The notes under the pieces are model-generated. The model was not told the DNA's origin, did no database searches, and was given only the letters and a program-made list of their open reading frames with translations. A DNA stretch of 36,420 bases. Origin: Candidatus Anaerobiospirillum stercoravium (lineage in GTDB: Bacteria; Pseudomonadota; Gammaproteobacteria; Enterobacterales; Succinivibrionaceae). The DNA is taken from the NCBI GenBank assembly GCA_019113025.1, contig DXIF01000038.1, positions 1 through 36,420 on the forward strand, in the 5' to 3' direction. The translations under genes were made by a program, and so were the position numbers. The stretch's first letter is position 1. Each line of letters opens with the position of its first letter. This document shows, piece after piece, positions 1 to 10,800 of the stretch.

Positions 1-2
1 AC

Positions 3-1910
3 TTCATTGTCGATCAAGCGGGGGCAAGCTTCGACTGGAGCGCCATTAGTCCCACCATCTTTGGCGCGGTCTTCGAGAGCACCCTCAACCCCGAAACGCG
101 TCGCTTAGGGGGCATGCACTACACCTCGGTCGAGAACATCCACAAGGTGATTGATCCTCTGTTCTTGGATGAGCTCAAGGAGGAGTTTGCCGCCTGCATG
201 CAGATTAAGACGCTAAAAAGCCGCACCGCCAAGTTACTTGAGTTCCAGCACAAACTGTCGCAGCTTACTTTCCTTGATCCAGCGTGCGGCTCGGGCAATT
301 TCCTGACCGAGGCCTATTTGAGCTTACGCCGCCTAGAAAATCAGGTCATCCGCGAGCTTAACGCAAATCAAGCGTTCTTAGGCATTGAGGATCTCAACCC
401 AGTAAAAGTCAGCTTGGACCAGTTTGCGGGGATCGAGATCAACGACTTTGCGGTATCAGTCGCCAAGACCGCGCTGTGGATTGCCCAAAGCCAGATGCTG
501 GATGACACCAGCACCATAATCAATCACCAGATCGACTTTTTCCCACTCACTAACTACGACTCCATCGTGGAAGACAATGCGCTGACCTTACCCTGGGAGA
601 ACGTAGTGCCTTTAGAGCGGCTCAACTACGTCATGGGCAATCCGCCTTTTAGCGGAGCACGCACAATGTCCAAAGAAAATAAGCAAGCTCTCAAACGAGA
701 ACTTGGTTCGAAATGGCCTGGTAAAGTTGGAGACCTTGATTTCGTCTGTGGCTGGTTCAAAAAGGCCCATGACCTCATGGTCAAGGCCCCGCACATCAAG
801 ACCGCGTTTGTCGCCACTAACTCAATCTGCCAAGGAACCTCCATCACCAACCTCTGGGCCCCACTCATCCAAGGCGGCTCTGAGATTATTTTTGCCTATC
901 GCTCTTTTATCTGGGATAACGAAGCCTCCGACAAGGCCCATGTCTACTGCGTCATTGTGGGCTTTGCTAACAAGAATTGCCCTAAGCCAGGCGACAAACA
1001 CATTTACGACGGCGCAATTACCCACACCGCTAGCAATATCAATGGGTATTTGCTAGATGCTCCTGACGTTTTTATCTATGACCGCAGCGCTCCGTTGTGC
1101 TCTGTCCCGGTCGGACTTTCAGGTTGTCAGCGTCTTGATGACAACAACTACATCTTTACCCAACAGGAAAAAGATGCCTTTATCCAGCAGGAACCGCAGG
1201 CTGAGCCTTTCTTTAAGCGCTGGTATGGCAGCATGGAGCTGATTCAAGGCAAGGTCCGCTATTGCCTTTACTTAGGCCAGTGCTCAGTAGCAGAATTAGC
1301 CCAAATGCCCGAGGTACGCAAGCGGGTTGAAGCAGTACGGCAGTACCGACTAACTAGCAGCTCAGCTAAGCCTAATACGGGCGCTAATGAGTTCCATTAT
1401 GAGCCACAGCTGCAAAGTGACTTCTTGGTCATCCCGCGTGTATCTTCATCCAACCGCGATTACATTCCAATTGTCTTCCTACACCCTGACGATGGTTTAT
1501 GTAGCGATCAAGTTAAACTATTTCCCGACGCCACGTTATACCACTTCAGCGTGCTGAGCTCATCGGTGCACATGGCATGGGTCAAGATGGTGGCAGGGCG
1601 TCTCAAGATGGACTACCGCTACTCGACCGATCTGGTCTATAACAACTTCCCTTGGCCCCAAGTTGTAGATGCCAAGTTACACTCAAAAATGGAGGCTGCA
1701 GCCCAAGCGATCTTGGACGCGCGCGCGCATGAGCAAGGTGCAACCTTAGCAGAACTTTATGATCAAACTCTGATGCCAAGCGCCTTACGCCAAGCACATG
1801 AGGCCAATGACCGCTTAGTCATGCAGGCCTACGGCTTTGATCTGAACTGGTCGTCGGAGCAAATCTTTGCCGCCCTGTATCAGCTCTATCAGCAGATAAG
1901 TGCAGCCTAA
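3..1910 (+). CDS. MmeI-like Type IIL/IIG restriction-modification protein (SAM-dependent DNA methyltransferase + TRD), N-terminus off the left edge
   Basis: Frame is open from base 3 through the listed ORF start at 114. Motif I DPACGSGNFL, motif IV NPPF, MmeI-type layout with C-terminal TRD and helical tail; close paralog of 2328..5252. Confidence 0.88.
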   Translation, partial: FIVDQAGASFDWSAISPTIFGAVFESTLNPETRRLGGMHYTSVENIHKVIDPLFLDELKEEFAACMQIKTLKSRTAKLLEFQHKLSQLTFLDPACGSGNFLTEAYLSLRRLENQVIRELNANQAFLGIEDLNPVKVSLDQFAGIEINDFAVSVAKTALWIAQSQMLDDTSTIINHQIDFFPLTNYDSIVEDNALTLPWENVVPLERLNYVMGNPPFSGARTMSKENKQALKRELGSKWPGKVGDLDFVCGWFKKAHDLMVKAPHIKTAFVATNSICQGTSITNLWAPLIQGGSEIIFAYRSFIWDNEASDKAHVYCVIVGFANKNCPKPGDKHIYDGAITHTASNINGYLLDAPDVFIYDRSAPLCSVPVGLSGCQRLDDNNYIFTQQEKDAFIQQEPQAEPFFKRWYGSMELIQGKVRYCLYLGQCSVAELAQMPEVRKRVEAVRQYRLTSSSAKPNTGANEFHYEPQLQSDFLVIPRVSSSNRDYIPIVFLHPDDGLCSDQVKLFPDATLYHFSVLSSSVHMAWVKMVAGRLKMDYRYSTDLVYNNFPWPQVVDAKLHSKMEAAAQAILDARAHEQGATLAELYDQTLMPSALRQAHEANDRLVMQAYGFDLNWSSEQIFAALYQLYQQISAA

Positions 1911-2327
1911 CCGCAAGCTCAATGTTGTAGCCCACTCAAACCGAGGAGCGAGACGTGTTCTCGCTCCCAAAGCATGTCGACACGCCCCTCTACCTCCCTC
2001 ACCTCTATCTCCCCCCCACCTTTTGGCCTTTTCCTACTGCTTCCTACTTCCGACCAATCAACCACCGCCCCAAGGTCAAGCGCGTCTGAGCAAGGCAAGT
2101 GCAAACCCCACTTAGGCTCATAAAAACGGCATTTTAATCACCGCATCTCAACTTCTCCTCAAGCCCGAGCTATAATCACAACGAGGTCCACTGCCAGAGC
2201 TACTACTCTGGCGGTAGCAACTTCACTGGGCAAGTAAGATCCATGTTGCAACCGACCGACCACAAATTATTGTTTTAGTGCTCCACAAGCGAGCGCCACT
2301 TACTTTGCCCCCCACTTGGAGTAACGC

Positions 2328-5252
2328 ATGGAAAGCGTCCTCTACATACCGCAAGAGTCCAAGGCTCGCCAATTCATTAACAAATGGCAGGCAGCCAAAG
2401 GGAGCGAGACCCAAGAGGGAATTCTCTTTTTGCTTGAGCTTTTCGGCGTCACGAACACTCAAGGTCAAGAGCTCCCAGATATCAACGACCTGATCAAATA
2501 CCAAGAAGCCGTAAGACTTGGCACGGGCAAGAATCAGCGTAAAGTCATCGGTCGCATTGACTTGCTCCTTGAGCAGAGCGAAGTGCTCATCGAGCAAAAG
2601 AGCAAAGGCGTCGATCTCAGCAAAAAGCAGCGCCAGTCTGATGGCTCGATGCTCACCCCCTACCAACAGGCCTTACGCTACAGCAAGAAGCTTGACGCAA
2701 GTATCAGCATCATTGTCGTCTGCAACTTCGACGAGTTTTGGCTTTACAACCTCAAGCTCAACCCAGCGCACCCAGAACTGATCACCCCCAAGGTTATCAA
2801 GCTCGATGCGGATTTTGAGCACAACGTCGCGTGCCTCAGATTTTTGCTTGATCCGAGCATGCTGCAGCAGGATGATCCGTTTACCCCGCCCCCATCGGCT
2901 TTATCGATCGATGCGGGCTACCGCATTGCGCGCCTCTATAACGAGTTGCTGCCACTCTACCAGACAAAAGATCAAGAGCGCGTACACCAAGACCTCAATA
3001 AGTTTTGTGTTCGAATGGTCTTCTGCTTTTACGCCAGCGATGCCGGGCTGTTCAACGACGACCAAGGCCATAATCTGTTCCAATCCTACTTGGAAAATGT
3101 CCCGGCTAAGGTCGGCTCCCTTGTGCTACAGGAGCTGTTCCTAACGCTAAACACCCCGTCGCAAGAACGCAAGGCAGAAGCCCACCCATTCTTGCGTGGC
3201 TTGCCATATGTTGATGGCGGCTTGTTTGAGCAAGCAGAGAGCGCGCTCATCCCCGTCTTTAACGACAAGGTCACGCAGTTGCTCTGCGACGAGCATTACT
3301 ACAATTGGCGTGACATTAACCCGACCATCTTTGGTGCGGTCTTCGAGAGCACCTTTGACCCAGAGGGGCGCCGCTTTGGGGGTATCCATTACACCACTGA
3401 GGCGAACATCCACAAGGTCATTGACCCGCTGTTCTTAGACGAATTGAAGACTGAGCTTAATGCTTGCCTGAGCATGGCAGATCCAAAAGCACGTACGAAC
3501 AAGTTGTGCCAACTCCAAGACCATCTTGCGAGTCTCACCTTCCTTGATCCGGCATGTGGCTCAGGCAACTTCCTGACTGAGACCTATCTGAGCCTGCGCC
3601 GCCTAGAAAATCAAATCGTCCGCGAGCTTTACGCCTACCAATCCTTCTTGGGACTGAAGGCTCTCACCCCAATCAAAGTCAGCTTGGAACAATTTGCCGG
3701 CATAGAGATCAACGACTTTGCAGTCGCTGTGGCCAAAACCTCGCTGTGGATCGCCGATATTAAGATGCGCAAAGCGACCAAAGCCATCATCAATGAGACA
3801 ATTGACGAGTTACCGCTCAAGGACTACGACAACATTGTGGTTGGCAACGCCCTAACCATGGACTGGAGCCGAGACGTCAAGTTGGACAAGATCGACTACA
3901 TCATGGGCAATCCGCCATTTAGCGGAGCGCGCGTAATGACCAAGGCCAACAAGCAAGATCTGCAACAAGCCTTGGGCCCAGACTGGCCGACTCATGTCTG
4001 GGATCTTGATTTTGTTAGTGGCTGGTTCAAAAAAGCACATGATGTCATGGCTCAAGAGCCACACATCAAGACCGCCTTTGTCGCGACCAACTCAATCTGC
4101 CAAGGCACCTCCATCACCAACCTCTGGGCTCCGCTGCTCCAAGGCGGCTCAGAGATCATCTTTGCGCACCGTTCCTTTCTCTGGCACAGCGATGCCATCG
4201 ATCAAGCCCATGTCTACTGCGTAATCATTGGACTTACGCACCAGACCACCAAAGGTCCTAAGTTCATCTTCTCGAATCAAGAGGTAATTACGACTGAGCA
4301 CATTAACGCCTACCTAATGGAAGGCGAAGACACCTTCATCTACGATCGCCACACTCCTTTATGCCCATCTCCAATCGGCCTCTCAGGCTGTCAGCGCCTT
4401 GATGATAACCACTACATCTTTACCACCGAAGAAAAAAATGAATTTCTTCAACTTGAGCCGCAGGCGGCACCTTACTTCAAGCGCTGGTATGGCAGTAAAG
4501 AGCTGCTCCAAGGCAAGATCCGCTATTGCCTTTACTTAGGCCAGTGCTCAGTAGCCGAATTAGCCCAAATGCCCGAGGTACGCAAACGGGTTGAAGCAGT
4601 ACGGCAGTATCGACTAACGAGCAGCTCAGCTAAACCTAATACGGGCGCTAATGAGTTCCATTATGAACCACAGCTGCAAAATGACTTCTTGGTCATACCG
4701 CGCGTATCTTCATCCAACCGCGATTACATTCCAATTGTCTTCCTACACCCTGACGATGGTTTATGTAGCGATCAAGTTAAACTATTTCCCGACGCCACGC
4801 TGTACCATTTCAGCGTGCTAAGCTCATCGGTGCACATGGTTTGGGTCAAGATGGTAGCAGGACGCCTTAAGATGGACTTCCGCTACTCCACTGAGCTCGT
4901 GTACAACAACTTCCCGTGGCCGCAAGAGCTCAGCGCGCAACGGCGCAGAACCTTAGCCCAGGCCGCGCAAGCCATTTTAGACGCACGCGCCCAGTACCCT
5001 AAGCTGAGCTTAGCGCAGCTCTATGACCCAAAGAAGATGCCACCTTCCTTGCGTAAGGCCCATCAGCACAACGACCGCTTGGTACTCAAAGCCTATGGCT
5101 TTGACCCAACTTGGTCGCAAGAGCAGATCTTTGCAGCGCTGTTTAAGCTTTACGCCAAGCTAATCGCCGCAGAAAAGCAGCGGCTGATCAGTGCTGAGAG
5201 CAAGACGCGCCGTCGCTCCAAGGGTGGCAAGGCCAAAGCCAGCGCAAAATAG
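2328..5252 (+). CDS. MmeI-like Type IIL/IIG bifunctional restriction endonuclease/DNA methyltransferase, full length (974 aa)
   Basis: N-terminal RIDLLLEQSEVLIEQK fits a D-X(n)-EXK nuclease motif; DPACGSGNFL and NPPF MTase motifs; C-terminal TRD-like region. Paralog of 3..1910. Confidence 0.88.
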   Translation: MESVLYIPQESKARQFINKWQAAKGSETQEGILFLLELFGVTNTQGQELPDINDLIKYQEAVRLGTGKNQRKVIGRIDLLLEQSEVLIEQKSKGVDLSKKQRQSDGSMLTPYQQALRYSKKLDASISIIVVCNFDEFWLYNLKLNPAHPELITPKVIKLDADFEHNVACLRFLLDPSMLQQDDPFTPPPSALSIDAGYRIARLYNELLPLYQTKDQERVHQDLNKFCVRMVFCFYASDAGLFNDDQGHNLFQSYLENVPAKVGSLVLQELFLTLNTPSQERKAEAHPFLRGLPYVDGGLFEQAESALIPVFNDKVTQLLCDEHYYNWRDINPTIFGAVFESTFDPEGRRFGGIHYTTEANIHKVIDPLFLDELKTELNACLSMADPKARTNKLCQLQDHLASLTFLDPACGSGNFLTETYLSLRRLENQIVRELYAYQSFLGLKALTPIKVSLEQFAGIEINDFAVAVAKTSLWIADIKMRKATKAIINETIDELPLKDYDNIVVGNALTMDWSRDVKLDKIDYIMGNPPFSGARVMTKANKQDLQQALGPDWPTHVWDLDFVSGWFKKAHDVMAQEPHIKTAFVATNSICQGTSITNLWAPLLQGGSEIIFAHRSFLWHSDAIDQAHVYCVIIGLTHQTTKGPKFIFSNQEVITTEHINAYLMEGEDTFIYDRHTPLCPSPIGLSGCQRLDDNHYIFTTEEKNEFLQLEPQAAPYFKRWYGSKELLQGKIRYCLYLGQCSVAELAQMPEVRKRVEAVRQYRLTSSSAKPNTGANEFHYEPQLQNDFLVIPRVSSSNRDYIPIVFLHPDDGLCSDQVKLFPDATLYHFSVLSSSVHMVWVKMVAGRLKMDFRYSTELVYNNFPWPQELSAQRRRTLAQAAQAILDARAQYPKLSLAQLYDPKKMPPSLRKAHQHNDRLVLKAYGFDPTWSQEQIFAALFKLYAKLIAAEKQRLISAESKTRRRSKGGKAKASAK

Positions 5253-5357
5253 CCGCTTTTAGCGCCCACTTAAGGCGCTAATCTCGGGCGCCAATTTCGG
5301 GCGTATGCGCCCGTCATAGTGCGGGCGCTTCAGGCGCAGCTTGATGCGCTCAAACGA

Positions 5358-5404
5358 CACAGCCCAAGCGGGGTTAGGCGTAAGCCTAACCCGCTTGGGC
5401 TGTG
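5358..5404. terminator. Long inverted repeat between the convergent MmeI-like gene and rho
   Basis: CACAGCCCAAGCGGGGTTAGGC-GTAA-GCCTAACCCGCTTGGGCTGTG, 21-22 nt arms with a single bulged G; no clear T-tract. Confidence 0.5.
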
Positions 5405-5483
5405 TTGGGCCCACGCAGTGGGCCTGCTAAGCGCAGCTGGCCGCGGCGCGGCCCACGCGCTGAGCCGCCGCGGGAGCGGGCGC

Positions 5484-6743
5484 TTAGGAGCGCTTCATCG
5501 AGTCAAAGAACTCGTCGTTGGTCTTGGTCAAGGAGAGCTTGTCGAGCAGGAACTCCATGGCTTCGATTTCGCCCATTGGATGCAGGAACTTACGTAAGAT
5601 CCACATCTTCTGGAGCTCATCCGGCGAGGTTAAGAGCTCTTCGCGGCGGGTACCCGAGCGGGTGACGTCGATGGCTGGGTAGACACGCTTATCGGCGATC
5701 TTGCGCGACAGGTGTAATTCCATATTGCCCGTGCCCTTGAACTCTTCGTAGATGACTTCGTCCATCTTAGAGCCGGTGTCAACTAAGGCCGTACCGATAA
5801 TGGTTAAGGAGCCACCTTCCTCAACATTACGGGCAGCACCAAATAAGCGCTTGGGACGCTGCAAGGCGTTGGCGTCCACACCACCGGTTAAAACCTTGCC
5901 CGAGGATGGCACAACCGTGTTGTAGGCGCGGGCTAAGCGCGTGATCGAGTCCATGAAAATGACCACATCACGCTTGTGCTCAACTAGGCGCTTGGCCTTT
6001 TCAATCACCATCTCGGCCACTTGAACGTGGCGGGCAGCCGGTTCATCAAAGGTCGAGGCTACGACTTCGCCTTTGACGTTGCGACGCATCTCAGTCACTT
6101 CCTCTGGGCGCTCATCAATTAAGAGCACGATGATGACGCACTCAGGGTTGTTGGCGCTGATGGAATGCGCGACGTTCTGCATTAAAACGGTTTTACCGGC
6201 CTTAGGTGGGGCGACGATTAAGGCACGCTGGCCCTTGCCGATCGGGGCGGTTAAGTCGATGACGCGCGAGGTGATGTCTTCCTTGGAGCCATTGCCCAGC
6301 TCCAGGCGCATGCGCTCTTCTGGGAAGATTGGGGTCAAGTTCTCAAAGAGAATCTTGTTGCGGGCCTTCTCGGGCAATTCGTAGTTGACCGAATCGACCT
6401 TGAGTAAGGCAAAGTAGCGCTCGCCCTCTTTAGGCGGACGAATCTTGCCTGAGATCGAGTCACCAGTGCGCAGATTGAAGCGGCGTACTTGCGACGGCGA
6501 GACATAGATATCGTCAGGGCCTGCTAAGTAGGAGCTGTCGGCGCTGCGCAAGAAGCCAAAGCCATCCGGCAGGATCTCAATCACCCCCTCGCCGAAGATA
6601 TCCTCACCGGTACGAGCGCAGAGCTTGAGTAAATTGAAAATGATTTCTTTTTTCCCAAGGCGCGCAGTGTTCTCGATACCTGCTTGCTCGCACATATCGA
6701 CTAACTGTGCCACTGGGGTGTTCTTAAGTTCGTTAAGATTCAT
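5484..6743 (-). CDS. rho: Transcription termination factor Rho
   Basis: 419 aa; [30 protein letters not shown]-binding domain, Walker [12 protein letters not shown]-loop and R-loop motifs typical of Rho. Confidence 0.98.
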   Translation of the reverse strand: MNLNELKNTPVAQLVDMCEQAGIENTARLGKKEIIFNLLKLCARTGEDIFGEGVIEILPDGFGFLRSADSSYLAGPDDIYVSPSQVRRFNLRTGDSISGKIRPPKEGERYFALLKVDSVNYELPEKARNKILFENLTPIFPEERMRLELGNGSKEDITSRVIDLTAPIGKGQRALIVAPPKAGKTVLMQNVAHSISANNPECVIIVLLIDERPEEVTEMRRNVKGEVVASTFDEPAARHVQVAEMVIEKAKRLVEHKRDVVIFMDSITRLARAYNTVVPSSGKVLTGGVDANALQRPKRLFGAARNVEEGGSLTIIGTALVDTGSKMDEVIYEEFKGTGNMELHLSRKIADKRVYPAIDVTRSGTRREELLTSPDELQKMWILRKFLHPMGEIEAMEFLLDKLSLTKTNDEFFDSMKRS

Positions 6744-6878
6744 CTTGGCTTAAATATCGTGGATTAAAGGCGCTGCCACCTAATAGGAACCAGAACCGGG
6801 CTTACCAAGAGCGAAGTCCGAGCTCCGGCAGGATGGAAGTAAGCAGAAATAGGCATCAAAGCCGCTCCCAAGGCACCA

Positions 6879-6938
6879 AACCAGTACCGGCCTAACCAGC
6901 ACTGGACAAACCAGCACCAGCCTAACCAGTACCGGCCC
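6879..6938. repeat. 4 x 15-bp degenerate tandem repeat upstream of rho
   Basis: aaccagtaccggcct / aaccagcactggaca / aaccagcaccagcct / aaccagtaccggccc. Confidence 0.8.
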
Positions 6939-7823
6939 CGCCTGCGGCCACCTACGCCTTAGCCGGGCAGGCAAGACAGGTAGGGCAGGCCCTGTTCGGC
7001 GTCAGCTTAAGGGGGCTTTAATTGTGCTCAGAGGCTGCAACTTGGAGCCAAGCACAGCGTGAGACTTACTGCCTCACCTAGGCAAACAGCGCGCTAGGCT
7101 CTAAGATCAGGTTCTCAAGGCAAGGGACGACCTTGCTTGATGCTGCCTTAAGTCTAGGCTCTCACCCCATAGCGCTCAGAACGCAGCTGATGCCACCTAA
7201 GCTTACGCACGCGGCGCCACGCTGGTGGTCACAGCAAAAAGACGTTATGAGCTCCCTCAGGCACCAAAACCATGAATAGCACGCGCTAGCCTGCAACAAT
7301 CAGGAACGTTGATAGATAACGTTGAGAAAGGTTGACGTTTCGACGAGAGCAATCAGAAGTGCCAAGCAATGATTGGAGCCTGGGCAAAAGAAATCTAAGG
7401 TGGGTTTAGTTAGGTGAGATTGGCAAAACGATGGAGCGCAGCTCCATAGATAAAGAAAGGCCGCGCAAGTAGGCCGTAATTTCCGGCTTGCTCCGCGAAC
7501 GCCGCCATAATATCACACTTTCGCTTAAGACAACACGCCCCGCGCAGGCGCCAGCACCTAAGCTACGCAGCGGCGCTGCCGTGGGCGCAGCGGCGTTAGG
7601 ACAAAACCAGGACAGCGCCTGGACAGAGCCGGAGCAAGGCGCGGCTGCGATGGCGCATCTACGCTAGGGCGCGCGGCGCTAACTGACAAAATGGCGCGAC
7701 TCAGCGGCAACGTGGTGAGCAAAATGCCTAAAATGGAATAGCATGTGCTTGCATAACCTCGCGTATTGCTTTGCTGCTTGCCCCTTGCTAATGCTTGCTG
7801 TTCTTGTCAGTTAAGGACCGGTT

Positions 7824-10800
7824 ATGAGCCCGCTTAAGACTGCTCTTCACCTTGCCCCCACGCTGCGCCGCTTAGGCGTCGCGCTGAGCCTGACCGCGCT
7901 GCTGTGCCTGGCGCTCCCCAGCTGGGCCGAAGAGGCCGCGGATACAAGCGCGCCTGAGACGACCGTTACCTCCGCTGACGGCGCACCTGTTAGCCTCGAG
8001 GAGCTGAAGCTCTCGGATGTGCAGTCCCTGCTCAATGCCCCTAGCTTCTCCGGCGAGAATAATTTGCCCTTGCGCCTCATGCAAGATGAACCGCCCTTAT
8101 CGGTCTTAGAGCAAGCCATCAGCCAGCCCCCAGCCCCGGATGAAAGCGCAACCGCGCCGCAGACCGGCGCGCTGCCTGAGCACCTCAACCTTGGCCTCGG
8201 TGAGGGTACGGATGCGGCCTCGGTCGAGCCAATAGCCACGGCCGGGAGCACACCTGAGCTTGACTTATCTGAGGTGCAAGCCCAGCAACAGGCGCAGCGT
8301 GAACAAGAGTTAATTGAGCTCTTGGACTTAAGCGATGAGACCTTGCAAGCCGAGCAAGATAAGGTGCCGCGCGCCGAGCAATTGGAGCACCGCCTCTCCC
8401 AGCTTACGGACAACTCAGATTTAGCTGACGCGACCAAGGAGCGCATCAGCACCGCACTACAAAGCTCCCTTGAGACCTTGCCGCAATATGAGGCGCTGGT
8501 GAGCGCCAGCCACCGCTTGGCGCAAGAGCTGCGTGGCTCCAATCAAACACTGCATGAACTGGAAAGTGAGCTCAGCCACGCCAACGAGGTCTACACCAAG
8601 GCCCCGCCATCGGTTGCGGCTCTGAACTTGGCCCAAAGCTACGACTTGCTCGCGCAGCTGTCCGAGGCCCAAGCCCAGATTCAAAACCACTTAAATGAGG
8701 CTACCGCCGCCTACAGCTCGCTGCAAACGCTCCCTACCCGCGCCCAAAACCAAATCAGCAGCAATAGCGAACTGTTATCGGATATCACGCGTAACCTCAA
8801 TGACAGCTCGTTGAACCTGTTGCCCGCCGAGCGCCAAGCCCTGCAATTTAAAGCGCTGACCTTGGAGCGCCACAACACCTTGCTGCAAGCAGAGCTTAAG
8901 ACGCTCGCCACCTTCCAAGACATCGTCAACTACCGCATCAGCATCTTAAATCTGCAAAAGGACTACTTAAGCCGCTACATCACCTCCGCGCGCCTCAAGC
9001 AAAACAATTTGCTCAGCGCCCAGTACTTACAAAGCAGTAGCCTCAGTGATGCGCTGGATACCGCGGGCATCGATCCTTTGCTGAGCAGCGAAGTGCAGAC
9101 CAACAACGACATTGCGGATAATATCAACCGCATGCTCGAGACCAATACCACGCTCCAACGCGAGCTCCAAGAGGTCACGGTGGCACTGCGCACCACCGAG
9201 CAAATCAATGTCACGCTCCAAGAACAGCTGTCGGACTTACAAGGCAGCTCGATTCTCTCGCGCCTACTTAACCGCCAACAAGGCGCCATTCCTGAGGTCA
9301 ATATCTCCTTTAACCTCGATGAACTGATCCCGAATTTCAACCTCTGGCTTTATGAGCTGCGCAGCTTCCGCGAGGAAATCTTTGATGTCCAAAGCTATGT
9401 GGCGCACATGGTCGCACAAGACCACCGCTTTGAGCCCTACCAAGAGCAGCTGACCAAAATCATTCGCCAGCGCCGCAGCTTATGCGATGAGCTCTCCAAT
9501 ACTATGTCCGATGGCCTGACCTTGGCCTCAGAGCTGCGCGCCCAGTACAACGCCTTCACCGACATCAGAGCGCAGGTGGTCACCTCGATCAAAGATCACC
9601 TGTTTTGGTTGGCCAGCAACCAAGGCCTATCGCTTGATTTCGTCAAGACCATTTACCCGACGGCCATGCTGCAGCTGCGCAGCCTGATGCGCTTTGTCAC
9701 CAATACCGACAACTTAAAGGCCGCGGCCTTTGAGTTCACCTACATCGTGCTGCCCCTGCTCTTGGTCGCCTTTATCTTCTACAAGGCCAAGCCTTTCTTC
9801 TACCGGTGCACCAACAATCTGGCGCTACGCCTTGATAAGGACAATGACAACTTCTACATCACGCCCTTGGCGCTCTTGTACCATGCCTTCTTGATCTTGC
9901 CTCGGGTCATGCTCTTTACCTTGCTGGGAACCATCGTGATTTTCTGGACGGTCGAGAGCTTTGACAACCAAGTTTGGGTTACTTGGATGCTGGCACTGCA
10001 CTTAATCTGCTTCCTCTATATCCGTCACATCTTAGAGCCCAACTCGGTGATGCAGCGCCACTTTAGCGTGCCGCCCCAGATTTTGGCGCGCAACCGCATG
10101 CTGATCGACAAGTTGTGGTACGTCAGTATCCCAATGCTGCTCATTGCCAATATCCGCGAGGTTGAGCCCACCAAGATCTCTGATGACGTCATCGGCTACC
10201 TTTTGATGATGCTGGGCTTCTTGTACTTAACCTTTTTTGCTGCCCATACAATCAAACAGCTGATGGAGGTCAATCGCCCGTCGCTGGGTTTTGCCACCTT
10301 AGCGCTCGTCGGCTTTCTCACCCCGCTGACCATCGCCTTAATGCTGGGTTTGGGCTACTACTACACCATCATTCAGCTGTTAAACCGCGTCGCGTTAACC
10401 CTGTATCTTTTCTTCCTCTACACCATCTTAAGTCACATGCTGCGCCGCGAGCTCTATGTAGTCCAAAATAAGCTCCTTGCGCGCCTGCGTCAGCAGCGCC
10501 TCAAGCCGGCCACCACTAGCCTCACCCCGATAGGGAATAAAAAAGGCCGCAGCATCAACAATTACAACTTTGGCGGCAAGAGACGCAAAGAGGGCGCCCC
10601 TGAGCGCGAGAGCTTGGGGCTTGAGTTTGTCAACCAGCGCACCTTCAAGCTCTTTAACACCATCTTGCTCTTAATCTTCCTTTACTTCATGTACAACCAG
10701 TGGAGCGACCTGGCGGGCGTCTTAAGCTACTTAGACCAAATCTACCTCTATCACGATGTCTCCGTGTTCGACGGCAAGACCATCACCAATAGCTTGAGCC

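Noticed and set aside
703-1056. + frame ORF overlapping the first MmeI-like gene
   Set aside because: Alternate frame inside a strongly supported CDS; no RBS or domain.
6780-6974. Repeat protein RPVLVRLVLVCPVLVRPVLVW
   Set aside because: Translation of the 15-bp tandem repeat; no RBS or context for a gene.
7847-8542. 231-aa minus-strand ORF antisense to the MscK-like gene
   Set aside because: Ser/Cys/Arg-rich shadow ORF typical of GC-rich antisense frames.
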